DNA of 38,972 nucleotides from Desulfovibrio sp. (GTDB lineage Bacteria; Desulfobacterota; Desulfovibrionia; Desulfovibrionales; Desulfovibrionaceae): NCBI GenBank assembly GCA_031280915.1, contig JAITGC010000006.1, forward strand, positions 1-38,972, written 5' to 3'. Below are positions 1-7,730 of the stretch, in pieces. The notes under the pieces were generated by a model. It worked only from the letters and a program-made list of their open reading frames with translations, made no database searches and was not told the DNA's origin. A program made the position numbers and the translations under genes. How positions within the stretch are numbered: position 1 is the stretch's first letter; each line of letters opens with the position of its first letter.

Positions 1-64
1 CATTGCCACGCTGTCGCGGCAACCGGGCCGCTATACGCTCAAATTGTTCCAGTGTCAGTTCCAT
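1..64 (-). CDS. IS5-like transposase, N-terminus only (cut by window edge)
   Basis: Read on the minus strand, an ATG at 62-64 opens a frame that runs off the window edge. Its 21 residues begin MELTLEQFERIA and continue with RLPRQRGN. This resembles the start of IS5-family DDE transposases (the DUF4096-like N-terminal region); that is recognition from memory, not a search. It would catalyse cut-and-paste movement of its element. The methylase on the same strand ends three bases upstream in an abnormal C-terminus, as expected if the insertion sequence landed in it. Only the N-terminus is visible, so neither intactness nor the subgroup can be judged. Confidence 0.6.
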   Translation of the reverse strand, partial: MELTLEQFERIAARLPRQRGN

Positions 65-119
65 TTTCAAACAAAAACATAATTGCCACCGTTTGTCAAG
101 TAGTGTGAACACATTCTAA
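1..119 (-). mobile_element. End of an IS5-like insertion sequence
   Basis: The element is inferred to run from somewhere near 119 leftwards out of the window. The methylase reading frame matches its family up to about position 120 and then turns into unrelated residues through bases that also form the leader of the transposase gene (a TTGACA lies near 91-96 on the minus strand). The exact terminal inverted repeat and target duplication cannot be set because the other end is outside the window. Confidence 0.45.
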
Positions 120-858
120 CTATGTAACTCGTCCGGATCGACTCAATATCAAAGGCCGCGAAAATCCTGCGCACCTCCGGAATATCGTTGAGCGACAGCA
201 GGAATTTGCCCTTGATGCCCGCAAGCTGCTCCGCGAGTGCGCTGAAGTCCTCTCCGCCGAACAACCCCCTGCCGTAATAATGCGCGCTGCCGAGATACGG
301 CGGATCAACGTAAAAGCACGTCTCCGGTCTATCGTAGCGCCTGATAACCTCGGCATATGGCAGGCACTCCACATACACGCGGCACAGGCGTAAATGCGCA
401 GCTGAAAGCTGCTCTTCGATACGCAGAAGATTCAGCCTGGCCGGACTCACCGCGGAATATCCGAAATTCTGGTTGGCCGGCTTGCCGCTAAAGGTCGTCT
501 TTTGCAGGTAATAAAAGCGGGCCGCGCGCTGTATGTCCGTCAGCGTGTCCGGATCGGTCTTGCGCAGCCGGTCAAATTCGTCTCTGCCCACAAGAACCCA
601 CTTGAAGTAGCGGACAAACTCCTCCAGATGCCACTGGATGACGCGGTAAAGCGTGACAAGATCCTTATTGATGTCGTTGATCACCTCCACCTTGCTCTCC
701 GGCTTGCGGAAGAGCACCCATGCCGCGCCGGCGAAGGGTTCCGCGTAACAGGTGTGCTCTGGCAGGCGCTCAACAATCGTCTTGGCCAATTTGCTCTTGC
801 CGCCGACCCAGCCGCCCACCGGCGGATTGTAATAGCGAGACATATTGTCGTTCCTCAT
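67..858 (-). CDS. D12-class (Dam-type) N6-adenine DNA methyltransferase, 3' end truncated by IS
   Basis: Phage-type adenine methyltransferase that would methylate adenine in a short DNA target using S-adenosylmethionine. The AdoMet-binding start is seen as GGWVGGKSKLAKTIVERLP, followed by AEPFAGAAWVLFRK, and the catalytic DPPY motif lies in YVDPPYLGSAHYYG. The start at 858 is chosen because GGAG sits 9 bases upstream; starts at 873 or 843 are possible. The family ends with a short strand of the type xELLISN. Here the last ~14 residues (after TSYIV) are unrelated, which fits truncation by the adjoining IS. Orphan Dam enzymes like this are common in Mu-like Desulfovibrio prophages, matching the tail genes next door. 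Activity is doubtful because of the altered C-terminus. Confidence 0.85.
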   Translation of the reverse strand: MRNDNMSRYYNPPVGGWVGGKSKLAKTIVERLPEHTCYAEPFAGAAWVLFRKPESKVEVINDINKDLVTLYRVIQWHLEEFVRYFKWVLVGRDEFDRLRKTDPDTLTDIQRAARFYYLQKTTFSGKPANQNFGYSAVSPARLNLLRIEEQLSAAHLRLCRVYVECLPYAEVIRRYDRPETCFYVDPPYLGSAHYYGRGLFGGEDFSALAEQLAGIKGKFLLSLNDIPEVRRIFAAFDIESIRTSYIVRMCSHYLTNGGNYVFV

Positions 859-995
859 GACGTGTAACTCCATTGCGCCCCGTGTTGTATCCGCGTATGA
901 TGCGCTGTCACTCCGGTGACCTGCGCAGGCGGATACTCCGCATGGCGGTGGTTCGCCATGTGGGGCCGTGGCGGGGATACCCCATCCCCGTCGGT

Positions 996-1015
996 GGGGG
1001 CGCGATGACGCCCCC
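996..1015. other. GC-rich hairpin between recombinase and methylase genes
   Basis: GGGGGCG and CGCCCCC flank a 6-base loop (cgatga). There is no T-run on either side, so a rho-independent terminator is not supported. The 859-1034 gap holds no convincing gene. Confidence 0.35.
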
Positions 1016-1034
1016 GCCTCTGCCTAATGATTTT

Positions 1035-1952
1035 CTACCTCCCCAAAATCGCCCGCGCGTGCTGCATGTCCAGCCAGTCCGCCCATGCCTGTAGCATTTT
1101 GCGGCGATCGGCCAAAAGTTCCGAGCGCTGATACGCCGCCCTCACTTGATTTTTATCGGTATGGGCAAGCTGGCGCTCTATCGTCTCGCTTGTCCAACCC
1201 TGCTCTGATAACGTTGTGGCGGCCATCGCCCTAAAGCCGTGCGCCGTCATGATTTCCCGGCTGTATCCCATGCGGCGTAGGGCCAGATTGAGTACCATGC
1301 CACTTTCGTGCCGGCACTTGTCCCAGCGGGAAGGGAACAGCCAGCGGGTTTTGCCGGTCACATCCCGCAACTCGCGCAATACCTCCAGGGCTTGCCGGGC
1401 CAAGGGCACGCTGTGCGGCCGCTTCATCTTCATTTTCGCGGCGGGTATGCGCCAGGTGGCGGTCTCCCACTCAATTTCAGCCCATTCGGCTTGGCAGAGT
1501 TCGCCAGGGCGAACAAAGAGCAACGCGGCCAGTTTAAGCATGGCCCGCCGCTTTTTTGCGCGGTAGCCTTCCATGTCTTTCATCAGCCGTCCAATCTGGC
1601 GCGGTTCGGTAATGGCCGCCCTGGGCTTTGATTTTTTGGGCATCAGTGCCCAGCCGAGGTCGCGGGCTGGATCACTGGTGGCAAGACCGCAGGCGATGCC
1701 GTAGCGAAATGTCTGCGAGATATGGCTTTTGACCTTGCGGGTCACTTCAAGGGTGCCACGTTTTTCAATACGCCGCAGGACAAACAAGATCATGGGCGGG
1801 GTGATTTTTTTGAGCGGCTTGTCGCCAAGCCTGGGCATTACCTCCCGTTCCAGCCGCCGCCAGCTTTCCTCGGCGTATTCCGCGTTTCCGCTAGCCATGT
1901 ACCGCGCCCACCAATCCCTTGCCACGTCCCGGAAAAGAGCTGTCTCCGCCAT
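1035..1952 (-). CDS. Tyrosine recombinase, P4-integrase-like, lacking the arm-binding domain
   Basis: A 305-residue site-specific recombinase that would cut and rejoin DNA through a tyrosine. The catalytic set is readable: Arg in LLFVRPGELCQAEW, the HGFRAMAATTL box, the His in ERQLAHTDKNQ and the nucleophile in VRAAYQRSE. The start at 1952 is fixed by an AAAGGAGG ribosome-binding site 5 bases upstream; a longer frame to 2051 lacks such support and would overlap the inverted fibre fragment. Canonical P4-type integrases carry about 100 extra N-terminal residues (DUF4102, arm-site binding). Here the protein begins directly at the core-binding SAM-like domain (TALFRDVARDWW). It lies 48 bases from an inverted-repeat copy and next to two tail-fibre 3' ends, so I infer a role in DNA inversion (Rci-like) rather than, or besides, prophage integration. 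Confidence 0.88.
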   Translation of the reverse strand: MAETALFRDVARDWWARYMASGNAEYAEESWRRLEREVMPRLGDKPLKKITPPMILFVLRRIEKRGTLEVTRKVKSHISQTFRYGIACGLATSDPARDLGWALMPKKSKPRAAITEPRQIGRLMKDMEGYRAKKRRAMLKLAALLFVRPGELCQAEWAEIEWETATWRIPAAKMKMKRPHSVPLARQALEVLRELRDVTGKTRWLFPSRWDKCRHESGMVLNLALRRMGYSREIMTAHGFRAMAATTLSEQGWTSETIERQLAHTDKNQVRAAYQRSELLADRRKMLQAWADWLDMQHARAILGR

Positions 1953-2000
1953 ATAAACCTCCTTTTTTGAAGGCTTATCGGCAGTCTCCTGTTTTGCTCC

Positions 2001-2014
2001 CGGCGTGGGAGCCG
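2001..2014 (+). repeat. Inverted-repeat crossover site, copy 1
   Basis: The 14 bases cggcgtgggagccg occur here and, inverted, at 2516-2529. The site itself has short opposed arms (CGGC/GCCG) around the asymmetric core GTGGGA; in this copy a wider GCTCCC-ggcgt-GGGAGC symmetry also exists. Opposed arms around a 6-8 bp core is the usual design of tyrosine-recombinase crossover sites. Looser homology continues inward for about 30 bases. Function is inferred. Confidence 0.6.
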
Positions 2015-2253
2015 CACACGGGGATATGATGCGACAGATCCTTGCGGGCAACGGCGGGGTTCAGTCCGCAACGCTTTACACGATGACAGGAGCCTTCTAT
2101 CCTTCGCCGTATTCCGGCGGCATGGCCTCCGGCGGCGGTGTTTTTGCCAATACAAACATTGACAGCGGGCGTGTGTCGCCGGTCGGTAGCGCCAACAAGC
2201 CCCGCGCCTGGGGCGCTCTGGCATGTGTCTATCTGGGCCAGCCCGCATCATGA
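2001..2253 (+). pseudogene. Silent alternative C-terminus of the tail fibre (inverted)
   Basis: A plus-strand open frame without start codon or ribosome-binding site. It begins GVGAAHGDMMRQI, parallels GVGAVDGDRMRQM of the tail fibre on the other strand, and ends in PRAWGALACVYLGQPAS, nearly identical to the fibre's own end (PRRWGSLACVYLGQPAS) but with different synonymous codons. The middle (about 45 residues, Gly/Ser-rich) is different. The two frames run tail to tail and share a TCATGA palindrome at their stops (2248-2253). Inversion between 2001-2014 and 2516-2529 would place this segment in frame on the fibre gene. It looks like a stored cassette rather than debris, because its frame is intact. 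Confidence 0.75.
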
Positions 2254-3179
2254 CGCCGGTTGGCCGAGGTACACGCAGGCAAGGCTGCCCCAGCGACGAG
2301 GCGCAAAGCTGGATCCGACAGGCACGACGCGGGATGCTTTGTGCGTTAGCCTTGAGGCAAAAGCATTGCTTCCCGTGCCAGATCCCAAGTAATTTGCCTG
2401 TGAGAAATCAAGCTCAAAAGCCCCAGATGCCGTTATTTGCGTCGCGTCTGCATAGAATAATCCGCCCCAGAAAGGGGGTTTATACCTTCCATCTGCCTCA
2501 TCCTGTCGCCGTCCACGGCTCCCACGCCGAGAGAATCGAAGCCGGCGGCCTCGGCGTACATGCCCCTGATGTCCGGCAGGCGCAGCGTGCCCGCGCCCAA
2601 ATCCTGCACGTAGAACGGCGCGCCGCCGATGCCGTCCCAACCCACGGTCGTGCCGTCGGCGTTGGTGTGCCATATGGCCGTTGTCATGGCCTGCCACTCG
2701 GGCTCTGACTTGCAGAGCACCTGCCCGGATGACGTCTGCAAATACGCCCATATATCGGGATAAAGCGTGGCGGCGTTCTGGACAAGGCCGCCCTGGGCCG
2801 GCTGGAAGCCGGGTTTTAGCGAAGGATGGCGGAAGTAATAAAATTCGGCGAGATCGTATTTTTCATACGACGGGATCGCCTCCTCAATGAGCGCCGTGAT
2901 TACCTCCAGCAATCCCTGCTCCACCTTGTCCAGATCCCCGTCATCAAGCACGCCGGGGGCGTATCTGTTGGCGACAAATTGCGCAAGCCCGGCGCAGACA
3001 TGGGCTGCCTGCCGCCAGGTGCGATTGGCCACGCCGCGCTCGGCGATTCCTGGTTGATGGCCGCGGCGGCGCAGGTCACTGACCTGGTATTCCGCCAGGC
3101 TAAAAATATCCCCGGCGGACTCGCTGCCCTCGTGGGCGAAAGACAAAATCTGATTAATGGCTCCATCGTTCAGCGGCAT
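2248..3179 (-). pseudogene. Mu-like phage tail fibre, C-terminal part in a shifted frame
   Basis: The frame from 3179 starts MPLNDGAINQILSFA after a strong AAGGAGG site, and has the N-terminal pattern of Desulfovibrio Mu-like tail fibres (HQPGIAERGVANRTWRQ, AQFVANR). It would form the receptor-binding fibre at the virion baseplate. As written it stops at 2433 (248 residues). The family's C-terminus (FWGGLFYADAT to LACVYLGQPAS, stop at 2248) continues in the -1 frame from about 2480. The shift falls at A AAC CCC (minus strand, 2475-2481) within a C5 run: an indel, a sequencing error, or programmed slippage are all possible. The inverted-repeat site at 2516-2529 codes for GVGA near residue 219, just before the variable end. 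The gene follows the DUF2612-like gene by 13 bases. Confidence 0.75.
2516..2529 (-). repeat. Inverted-repeat crossover site, copy 2, inside the tail-fibre gene
   Basis: Exact inverted copy of the 14-base site at 2001-2014. It is read here as GGC GTG GGA GCC in the fibre frame, the same codon phase as in copy 1, so recombination would preserve the reading frame. The segment between the outer borders is 529 bp. Confidence 0.6.
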
Positions 3180-3192
3180 ATCACCGACCTCC

Positions 3193-3874
3193 TTATATTA
3201 TGTCCCATTGGGGCGTGAGCCGCACAGGCCAGCGCCCGGTTCCCCATCCGGCCAGGGCCGGGGAGTCGCAATTCCACGCAAAGAGCGGCCCGCCGTCCGG
3301 CGTGACCGCGTACCATCTTATCCGCACTCCTTCCGGTTTCAGCGGCACATAGCCCTGCAGGAGCAGCTGCTCAAAAACCGGCGTAAGCCTGCTGCCGGCG
3401 ATACCGACAACCATGCTCATATCCTGGTTGTCCTGGATCAGTATCATGCTGCCGAGATCGGCAAAGGCGACCTCCCACACGTCATAGGCGGACGGCGTTG
3501 TGCCGTCCCAGGCATTGGCCGCGACCTTGGCCTTGAGCAGCATCCGGTAAATATCGTCAGGCAGGGATATGACGCCGCTGTCCGGGTCATGCTTGCCTTT
3601 CCAGATGCCCTCCTGCCAGCCGACGCCCGGCTCATTCCAGGAGAAATATACGCCTTCCAGCGGCGTATGCAGATGCCGGCTCCGGCCCACGCGCACGCCT
3701 AACGGCGTCAAGCTGCGCGCCAAGCGCCGTATCCAGGTCAAAGAGCGTCCGCATTGCCTCCAGTAATCCGGCAACGCCTTCCGCCGGGCGCAAGACGGCC
3801 TCGACTGTCGCCATATAGCGGGGCCGCTGCCGATGCTGCGAGGGCACAAGATTAAGGTAGTCGTCAATGGCCAT
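3193..3874 (-). pseudogene. DUF2612-like phage tail protein, frameshifted
   Basis: The N-terminal frame (from ATG at 3874, MAIDDYLNLVPSQH) and the C-terminal frame (LGVRVGRSRHLHTPLEGVYF to the stop at 3193) together make one DUF2612-type protein of about 225 residues. In Mu-like tail operons this protein sits between baseplate J and the tail fibre, exactly as here, and is a baseplate component. The frames join at GTT AGG C (minus strand, 3697-3703), where one extra base lies between the codons for AV and GV. The gene starts 4 bases after the baseplate J stop and is probably translationally coupled to it. A mutation or sequencing indel is the simplest cause; a +1 shift at the AGG codon is a remote alternative. 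Confidence 0.75.
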
Positions 3875-3875
3875 A

Positions 3876-5051
3876 TTATTCCGTCACAATCAGGACAATG
3901 TCCTCAACGGCGCAGGATGCCGCGGAGGTAAACGCTATGCCGAGATTGGCCTGGGCAAGCCCCCAGCCGACAACGCCCAGGCGCAGCGAGAGCAGATCAT
4001 AGGTGCGCTCGCCGGGTACGGGCTCGGCCTGGTTGATCGGCGTGTAGAGTTTGGAGAGCAGCAAATCGTCGCCGATGCGCTGGGCGTTGATCCATGCGGC
4101 CACATTGCGCCGTATGGTTTCGCCGGTTGTGGCCAGATAGCCGGTAAGGGCCTTGACTGTGATTTCCACGGCCACGTTGACGATTTCCGGGCGGAAGAAA
4201 TGAATGAACTGCGGCGCGCCCCATTTGTCCACCGTCTGCACCCGCGTTGTGCCGTATGTGCCGCAGCCGGGGCCTTTTTTGACGGCAATGGCCTCGCCTA
4301 TGGCCTGGGTATCGCCGCCCTCGGCCACAAAGGCGATGCTGTGCGGCGGGATGCCGTTGGCGTCATATTGGTCGGTGTCGTTTTCGTAGCCCCGGCTGCG
4401 GATTATGCCGGGCAGTTGGGCGACGGCCCCTGCCGTGCCGTCAAAAATTGACCGGCTCGGCAGGGCGGTGCTGATGCGCTGCCTGGTTCTCAGGGCCGCG
4501 TCGGTCTCAACCCCCGCGCCGGTCACGGCGGCCAGGGGATTGATAACGGCCTGCCAGCCGCGCGTGGGCGTGGCGATGTTTTTGATTTCTCCCGGCCCGG
4601 CCCGCATCTCGCCGATCTCTTCGGCCCTGGCCGTTACCGTGATTTCGCCGCCCACGGGGATGGTCACGATCTCCGGCAGCAGCCAGCGCCGCTCCGCCTC
4701 ATCAGAGGCAATGCCGTTGATTATGGTTGTCCCGGCCTGGCCTATGATGCGCAGATCCGCATGGCTGTATGTCGCGGCACGGCGGCGGATGCCGTTGGTC
4801 TTGACCACGGAGGACAGCCCCACGCCCTGGGCAGTGGACGGGGAATAGGCATTGTAGACAGAGGCGGCCAGGGCGTAGCAGTCATAGATGCGCAGGGCGA
4901 ACACGGCGCACAGCGCCCCTTCCTGCGAGTCAGGCTCCAGATACACGTCTTGCCCGTAAATGCGCCGGAACTCGGCTTTCAGGTCATCCAGCGCCTCCGG
5001 ATAGCTCGGCACATGGATGCCGTAGTCGTCAATATACGCTTCGGCGGCCAT
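3876..5051 (-). CDS. Phage baseplate J/gp47-like protein
   Basis: A 391-residue protein of the Baseplate_J family, part of the wedge around the baseplate hub of contractile-tailed phages. Recognisable pieces are the start MAAEAYIDDYGIHVPSYPEAL with YGQDVYLEPDSQEG, the central GAGVETDAALRTRQRI and the later GIPPHSIAFVAEGGD. Length is normal for the family and the frame is intact. Its ATG overlaps the stop of the gpW-like gene by one base (TGATG), behind an AGGAGG site, and the DUF2612-like gene follows at once. Order W-J-I-fibre is the standard P2/Mu baseplate order. Confidence 0.9.
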   Translation of the reverse strand: MAAEAYIDDYGIHVPSYPEALDDLKAEFRRIYGQDVYLEPDSQEGALCAVFALRIYDCYALAASVYNAYSPSTAQGVGLSSVVKTNGIRRRAATYSHADLRIIGQAGTTIINGIASDEAERRWLLPEIVTIPVGGEITVTARAEEIGEMRAGPGEIKNIATPTRGWQAVINPLAAVTGAGVETDAALRTRQRISTALPSRSIFDGTAGAVAQLPGIIRSRGYENDTDQYDANGIPPHSIAFVAEGGDTQAIGEAIAVKKGPGCGTYGTTRVQTVDKWGAPQFIHFFRPEIVNVAVEITVKALTGYLATTGETIRRNVAAWINAQRIGDDLLLSKLYTPINQAEPVPGERTYDLLSLRLGVVGWGLAQANLGIAFTSAASCAVEDIVLIVTE

Positions 5052-5404
5052 CAGAAAACCTCCTGCACCTTGGCGGGGCCGTAAATCGTGCTGATGCGGA
5101 CATTGACGGTCAGACCACGGGTCTCACCGTCAAAAATGCTTTCGTATTCCGTTATTTCCGTAACGCCTTCGGTTTCGAGGATGCGCCGGCGGATCGCAAA
5201 ATCATAACTGTCCTTGGTGTGCTTGCCCAAAACCGCCGGCACATAGGGCGTGCCCTCGGTCAAATCCAAAAACCACTCCTCGCGCAGCAGCCGCAGCCGG
5301 GTAACCACTGCCTGGGCCACGCACTCCGGGCTGTCCTTGAGATAGTCGGCGTCGCCATGGCCAATGGTCATATCGCCGTCCGGATCAAGCCTGCGGTACT
5401 TCAC
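5051..5404 (-). CDS. Phage baseplate assembly protein W (gp25-like)
   Basis: A 117-residue protein with the gp25/GPW pattern: LRLLREEWFLDLTEGTPYVP, then IRRRILETEGVTEI and a beta-rich end. The family is a sheath-initiator and baseplate wedge component. A GTG start at 5404 is chosen because GGGAG lies 7 bases upstream and the stop of a preceding phage frame overlaps it (GTGA); a longer frame to 5464 runs into non-phage sequence. It is the last intact phage gene before the junction with pilus-type DNA. Confidence 0.83.
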   Translation of the reverse strand: MKYRRLDPDGDMTIGHGDADYLKDSPECVAQAVVTRLRLLREEWFLDLTEGTPYVPAVLGKHTKDSYDFAIRRRILETEGVTEITEYESIFDGETRGLTVNVRISTIYGPAKVQEVF

Positions 5405-5447
5405 TGCGGTTCTCCCGTCGTCCCGCCGGAATCGCCGGGGTTGTATA
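5402..5447 (-). pseudogene. 3' end of an upstream phage gene (spike/gpV-like), cut at the junction
   Basis: A minus-strand frame ends LQIYNPGDSGGTTGEPQ and stops at 5402, sharing bases with the GTG start of the gpW-like gene. Gly/Pro/Thr-rich tails like this are common in the gene before W. Only about 15 residues can be read before homology stops near 5447. The identity is tentative. Confidence 0.35.
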
Positions 5448-5803
5448 TTTGCAGGAATCAGCAATTTGAGATGATTGCCGACACCGGCAACAGTATTCCT
5501 GTAAAGACCTCAGAGTTAAAAGTTTCAGAGGACTTTGTGACCAAGCCGGTCTGCCCGCCGCAAACCAATACTGAACCCCAGATATTCGTGGCGCCGGCAA
5601 TTATGGCTTCCGGCCACGATGCGCAACAGCTCAATGCCATTCAGGCATGGGCTGTTTCGATTGACGATACCAAATGGCAGGTACACATGCGACTTTTGGC
5701 CGGCAAGACTTCCGGAGCCAACAACTGGGTCTATCCGACAGCGGAGTATAACCGCATTCTGGCAATCACGATGTGCGCGAAAGCGGCGCCGGTTATCCCA
5801 TGA
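5448..5803 (+). pseudogene. PilV-like type IVb pilus protein, 3' fragment
   Basis: The plus-strand frame ending at 5803 has no start of its own; the open frame upstream is the antisense of phage genes. Its last ~100 residues read PVCPPQTNTEPQIFVAPAI, then NAIQAWAVSIDDTKWQVHMR and EYNRILAITMC. This is the pattern I know from the end of the constant region of shufflon-type PilV minor pilins of conjugative type IVb pili. The signal and pilin helix are missing. A lytic transglycosylase follows with almost no gap, as in R64-type pil operons. The 5' part was apparently lost when the phage segment arrived. Identification is from pattern recall only. Confidence 0.5.
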
Positions 5804-5832
5804 TTTCAAGCTTGCCGGCAGAGGAGTACCCG

Positions 5833-6369
5833 ATGTGCTTTAGAAAAATACTTCAGGTTTTGTTGTGTTTTTGTATTGTATTTCAAGCTGTTGAGGTTTG
5901 GGCTGACGTCTCCCTGCTGACGCGGGAACAGCGCTTCACGAAGCTGTTCGACTATCCATGCAGGAAATTCGGAATACCCAAGGCGCTTGCGATGGCCATC
6001 GCGAGGCAGGAATCCGATATGCGTCCCCTGTGCATCAATCTGGCCGGCAAAGATGTATATCCGGCTACTGTGGAAGACGCTCTGGAGGTCGCAAAAAATG
6101 CCCAACGGCGCGGCATCAGTTACGATGTCGGGATCATGCAGGTAAATTCCTATTGGATCAGAAAATACAAGATACCCCTGCATCTGCTTTTGCAGCCCCG
6201 CAGCAATATCTACATGGGATGCTGGATACTGAAGCAGGAGATTGACCGATACGGGCTGAACTGGCTTGCGGTGGGGAGATACCACAGCCCAACCGACTGG
6301 CGGGCAAGGGATTATTCGGTGAAAATCAAAAGGCATTTGCGAAACATCCTTGTGGCATACAGCGATTGA
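5833..6369 (+). CDS. Periplasmic lytic transglycosylase (VirB1/PilT-like)
   Basis: A 178-residue goose-lysozyme-fold (SLT) enzyme that opens peptidoglycan locally, typically for a pilus or secretion machine. A signal peptide is clear (ILQVLLCFCIVFQAVEVWA), followed by the catalytic Glu in AIARQESDMRP, then YDVGIMQVNSYW and YHSPTDW. The start at 5833 is preferred over an ATG at 5800 because GAGGAG lies just upstream and the signal peptide follows directly. It sits right behind the PilV-like fragment, matching the pilT-pilV association of IncI-type pili, and is probably a leftover of such an operon. Confidence 0.83.
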   Translation: MCFRKILQVLLCFCIVFQAVEVWADVSLLTREQRFTKLFDYPCRKFGIPKALAMAIARQESDMRPLCINLAGKDVYPATVEDALEVAKNAQRRGISYDVGIMQVNSYWIRKYKIPLHLLLQPRSNIYMGCWILKQEIDRYGLNWLAVGRYHSPTDWRARDYSVKIKRHLRNILVAYSD

Positions 6370-6632
6370 TGCGGAATGGAGTTTGAAAGACTTGGGAACG
6401 GTGACAGTTGCCGGTATCGCGGCTTTTTACGGACCTCTTCCTCCTGATTTCATGTTTCAATCCACAATCGGCTCCATCCGCCAATTGACTCCGTCACCGG
6501 CGGGATAGGAGCCGTGCGGATTGCCCCTCCCTGAAGGAAGGGGTTACGGGAAAGGATTTCATCGGCTTCGCCGTCTTGTCAATCCATTTTGCCCCCTGAA
6601 GGGGGAGGTTTCAGACCATAAAGGAATTTTTG
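6370..6632. other. Gap between accessory block and murG
   Basis: No gene is supported. The stretch carries short GC hairpins, notably CCCCC-tgaa-GGGGG at 6592-6605 and a looser one near 6524-6543. It marks the border between the accessory block and the dcw cluster. Confidence 0.4.
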
Positions 6633-7730
6633 ATGAAAAGCGTGTTGCTGACGACCGGAGGCACAGGCGGGCATATTTTCCCCGCTTTGGCCGTGGCTGA
6701 AGAAATACGCCGGCAATATCCCGACCTGCGTCTGCAATTTGTGGGTTCTCTCTACGGACCGGAGAAGAGCCTCATGCAAAAAAACGGCATCCCCTTTGAA
6801 GGTTTGGCGGTACGAGGTTTTTTGGGACGCGGCTGGCGCGCCGTGTCGGCCGGCGCAATGATGACGGCCGCCATCGTCCGGGCTGTGGGAATTATCCGGA
6901 GGCGCAGACCGCAAGTGGTGCTGGGTTTCGGCGGATATGCGGCTTTGGCGCCAATGCTGGCCGCCACGCTGATGGGTGTGCCTTGCGTTCTTCACGAACA
7001 GAACGCCATCGCCGGCGCAAGCAATCGCCTGCTGGGAAAATTTGCCCGGCGAATATGCCTTTCCTGGCCGGAGACATCGGGCTTTGCACAGGCGAAATGC
7101 GTACTGACCGGTAACCCCGTCCGCACGGGCATTCACACGGCAGGCAGTGAAAGAGGCGAACGGCGGACGCGGCGACTGCTCGTTCTGGGCGGATCGCAGG
7201 GAGCGCAAGCCCTGAATGATTTTTTGCCGAAAATCTTGCCGCACCTGGCCAAAGCCGGCGTGGAAGTACGGCATCAAAGCGGCGAACGGGGAGAAGCTCC
7301 CACACGACTGGCCTATGCGGCGGCGGGTTGCTCCCCCGACTGTGTGAGCGCGTTTATTGACAATATGGCGGAAGCATACCGCTGGGCGGATATCGCCATA
7401 TGCCGGGCGGGAGCGAGCACAGCGGCGGAACTGTGCGCCGCCGGTTTGCCCGCCGTGCTGGTGCCCTTTCCCCATGCCGCGCATGATCACCAGGCGCACA
7501 ATGCGCGTATTCTGGAAAAAGCGGGTGTGGCCGTGCTGCTTCCCGAATCGGAACTGCATCCGGACCATGCGGGGGGACTGCTGCTTGACCTCCTGAAGGA
7601 TAAAGAACGGCTGAACCGGATGTCTCTTGCCGCCTTGAAATCAGCCCGTCCCGACGCGGCGGCGCGAGTGCTCGACGTTCTGAAGGAAACGGCGGACGCT
7701 GGAAACTCAAAGGAATATCATGAAACATAA
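6633..7730 (+). CDS. murG: UDP-GlcNAc:undecaprenyl-PP-MurNAc-pentapeptide GlcNAc transferase MurG
   Basis: Converts lipid I to lipid II on the inner face of the cytoplasmic membrane, the last cytoplasmic step of peptidoglycan precursor synthesis. Diagnostic GT28 motifs are [18 protein letters not shown] near the N-terminus, [27 protein letters not shown], and the UDP-GlcNAc-binding stretch [20 protein letters not shown]. The length (365 residues) is normal. The start at 6633 has AAAGGA 7 bases upstream. Its end overlaps murC by 11 bases. In most dcw clusters ftsW comes just before murG; here mobile DNA does. Confidence 0.97.
   Translation: MKSVLLTTGGTGGHIFPALAVAEEIRRQYPDLRLQFVGSLYGPEKSLMQKNGIPFEGLAVRGFLGRGWRAVSAGAMMTAAIVRAVGIIRRRRPQVVLGFGGYAALAPMLAATLMGVPCVLHEQNAIAGASNRLLGKFARRICLSWPETSGFAQAKCVLTGNPVRTGIHTAGSERGERRTRRLLVLGGSQGAQALNDFLPKILPHLAKAGVEVRHQSGERGEAPTRLAYAAAGCSPDCVSAFIDNMAEAYRWADIAICRAGASTAAELCAAGLPAVLVPFPHAAHDHQAHNARILEKAGVAVLLPESELHPDHAGGLLLDLLKDKERLNRMSLAALKSARPDAAARVLDVLKETADAGNSKEYHET

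Noticed and set aside
2001-2751. Diversity-generating retroelement acting on the tail fibre
   Set aside because: No reverse transcriptase, no template/variable repeat pair and no adenine-biased differences. The two fibre ends are inverted and differ throughout, which fits inversion better.
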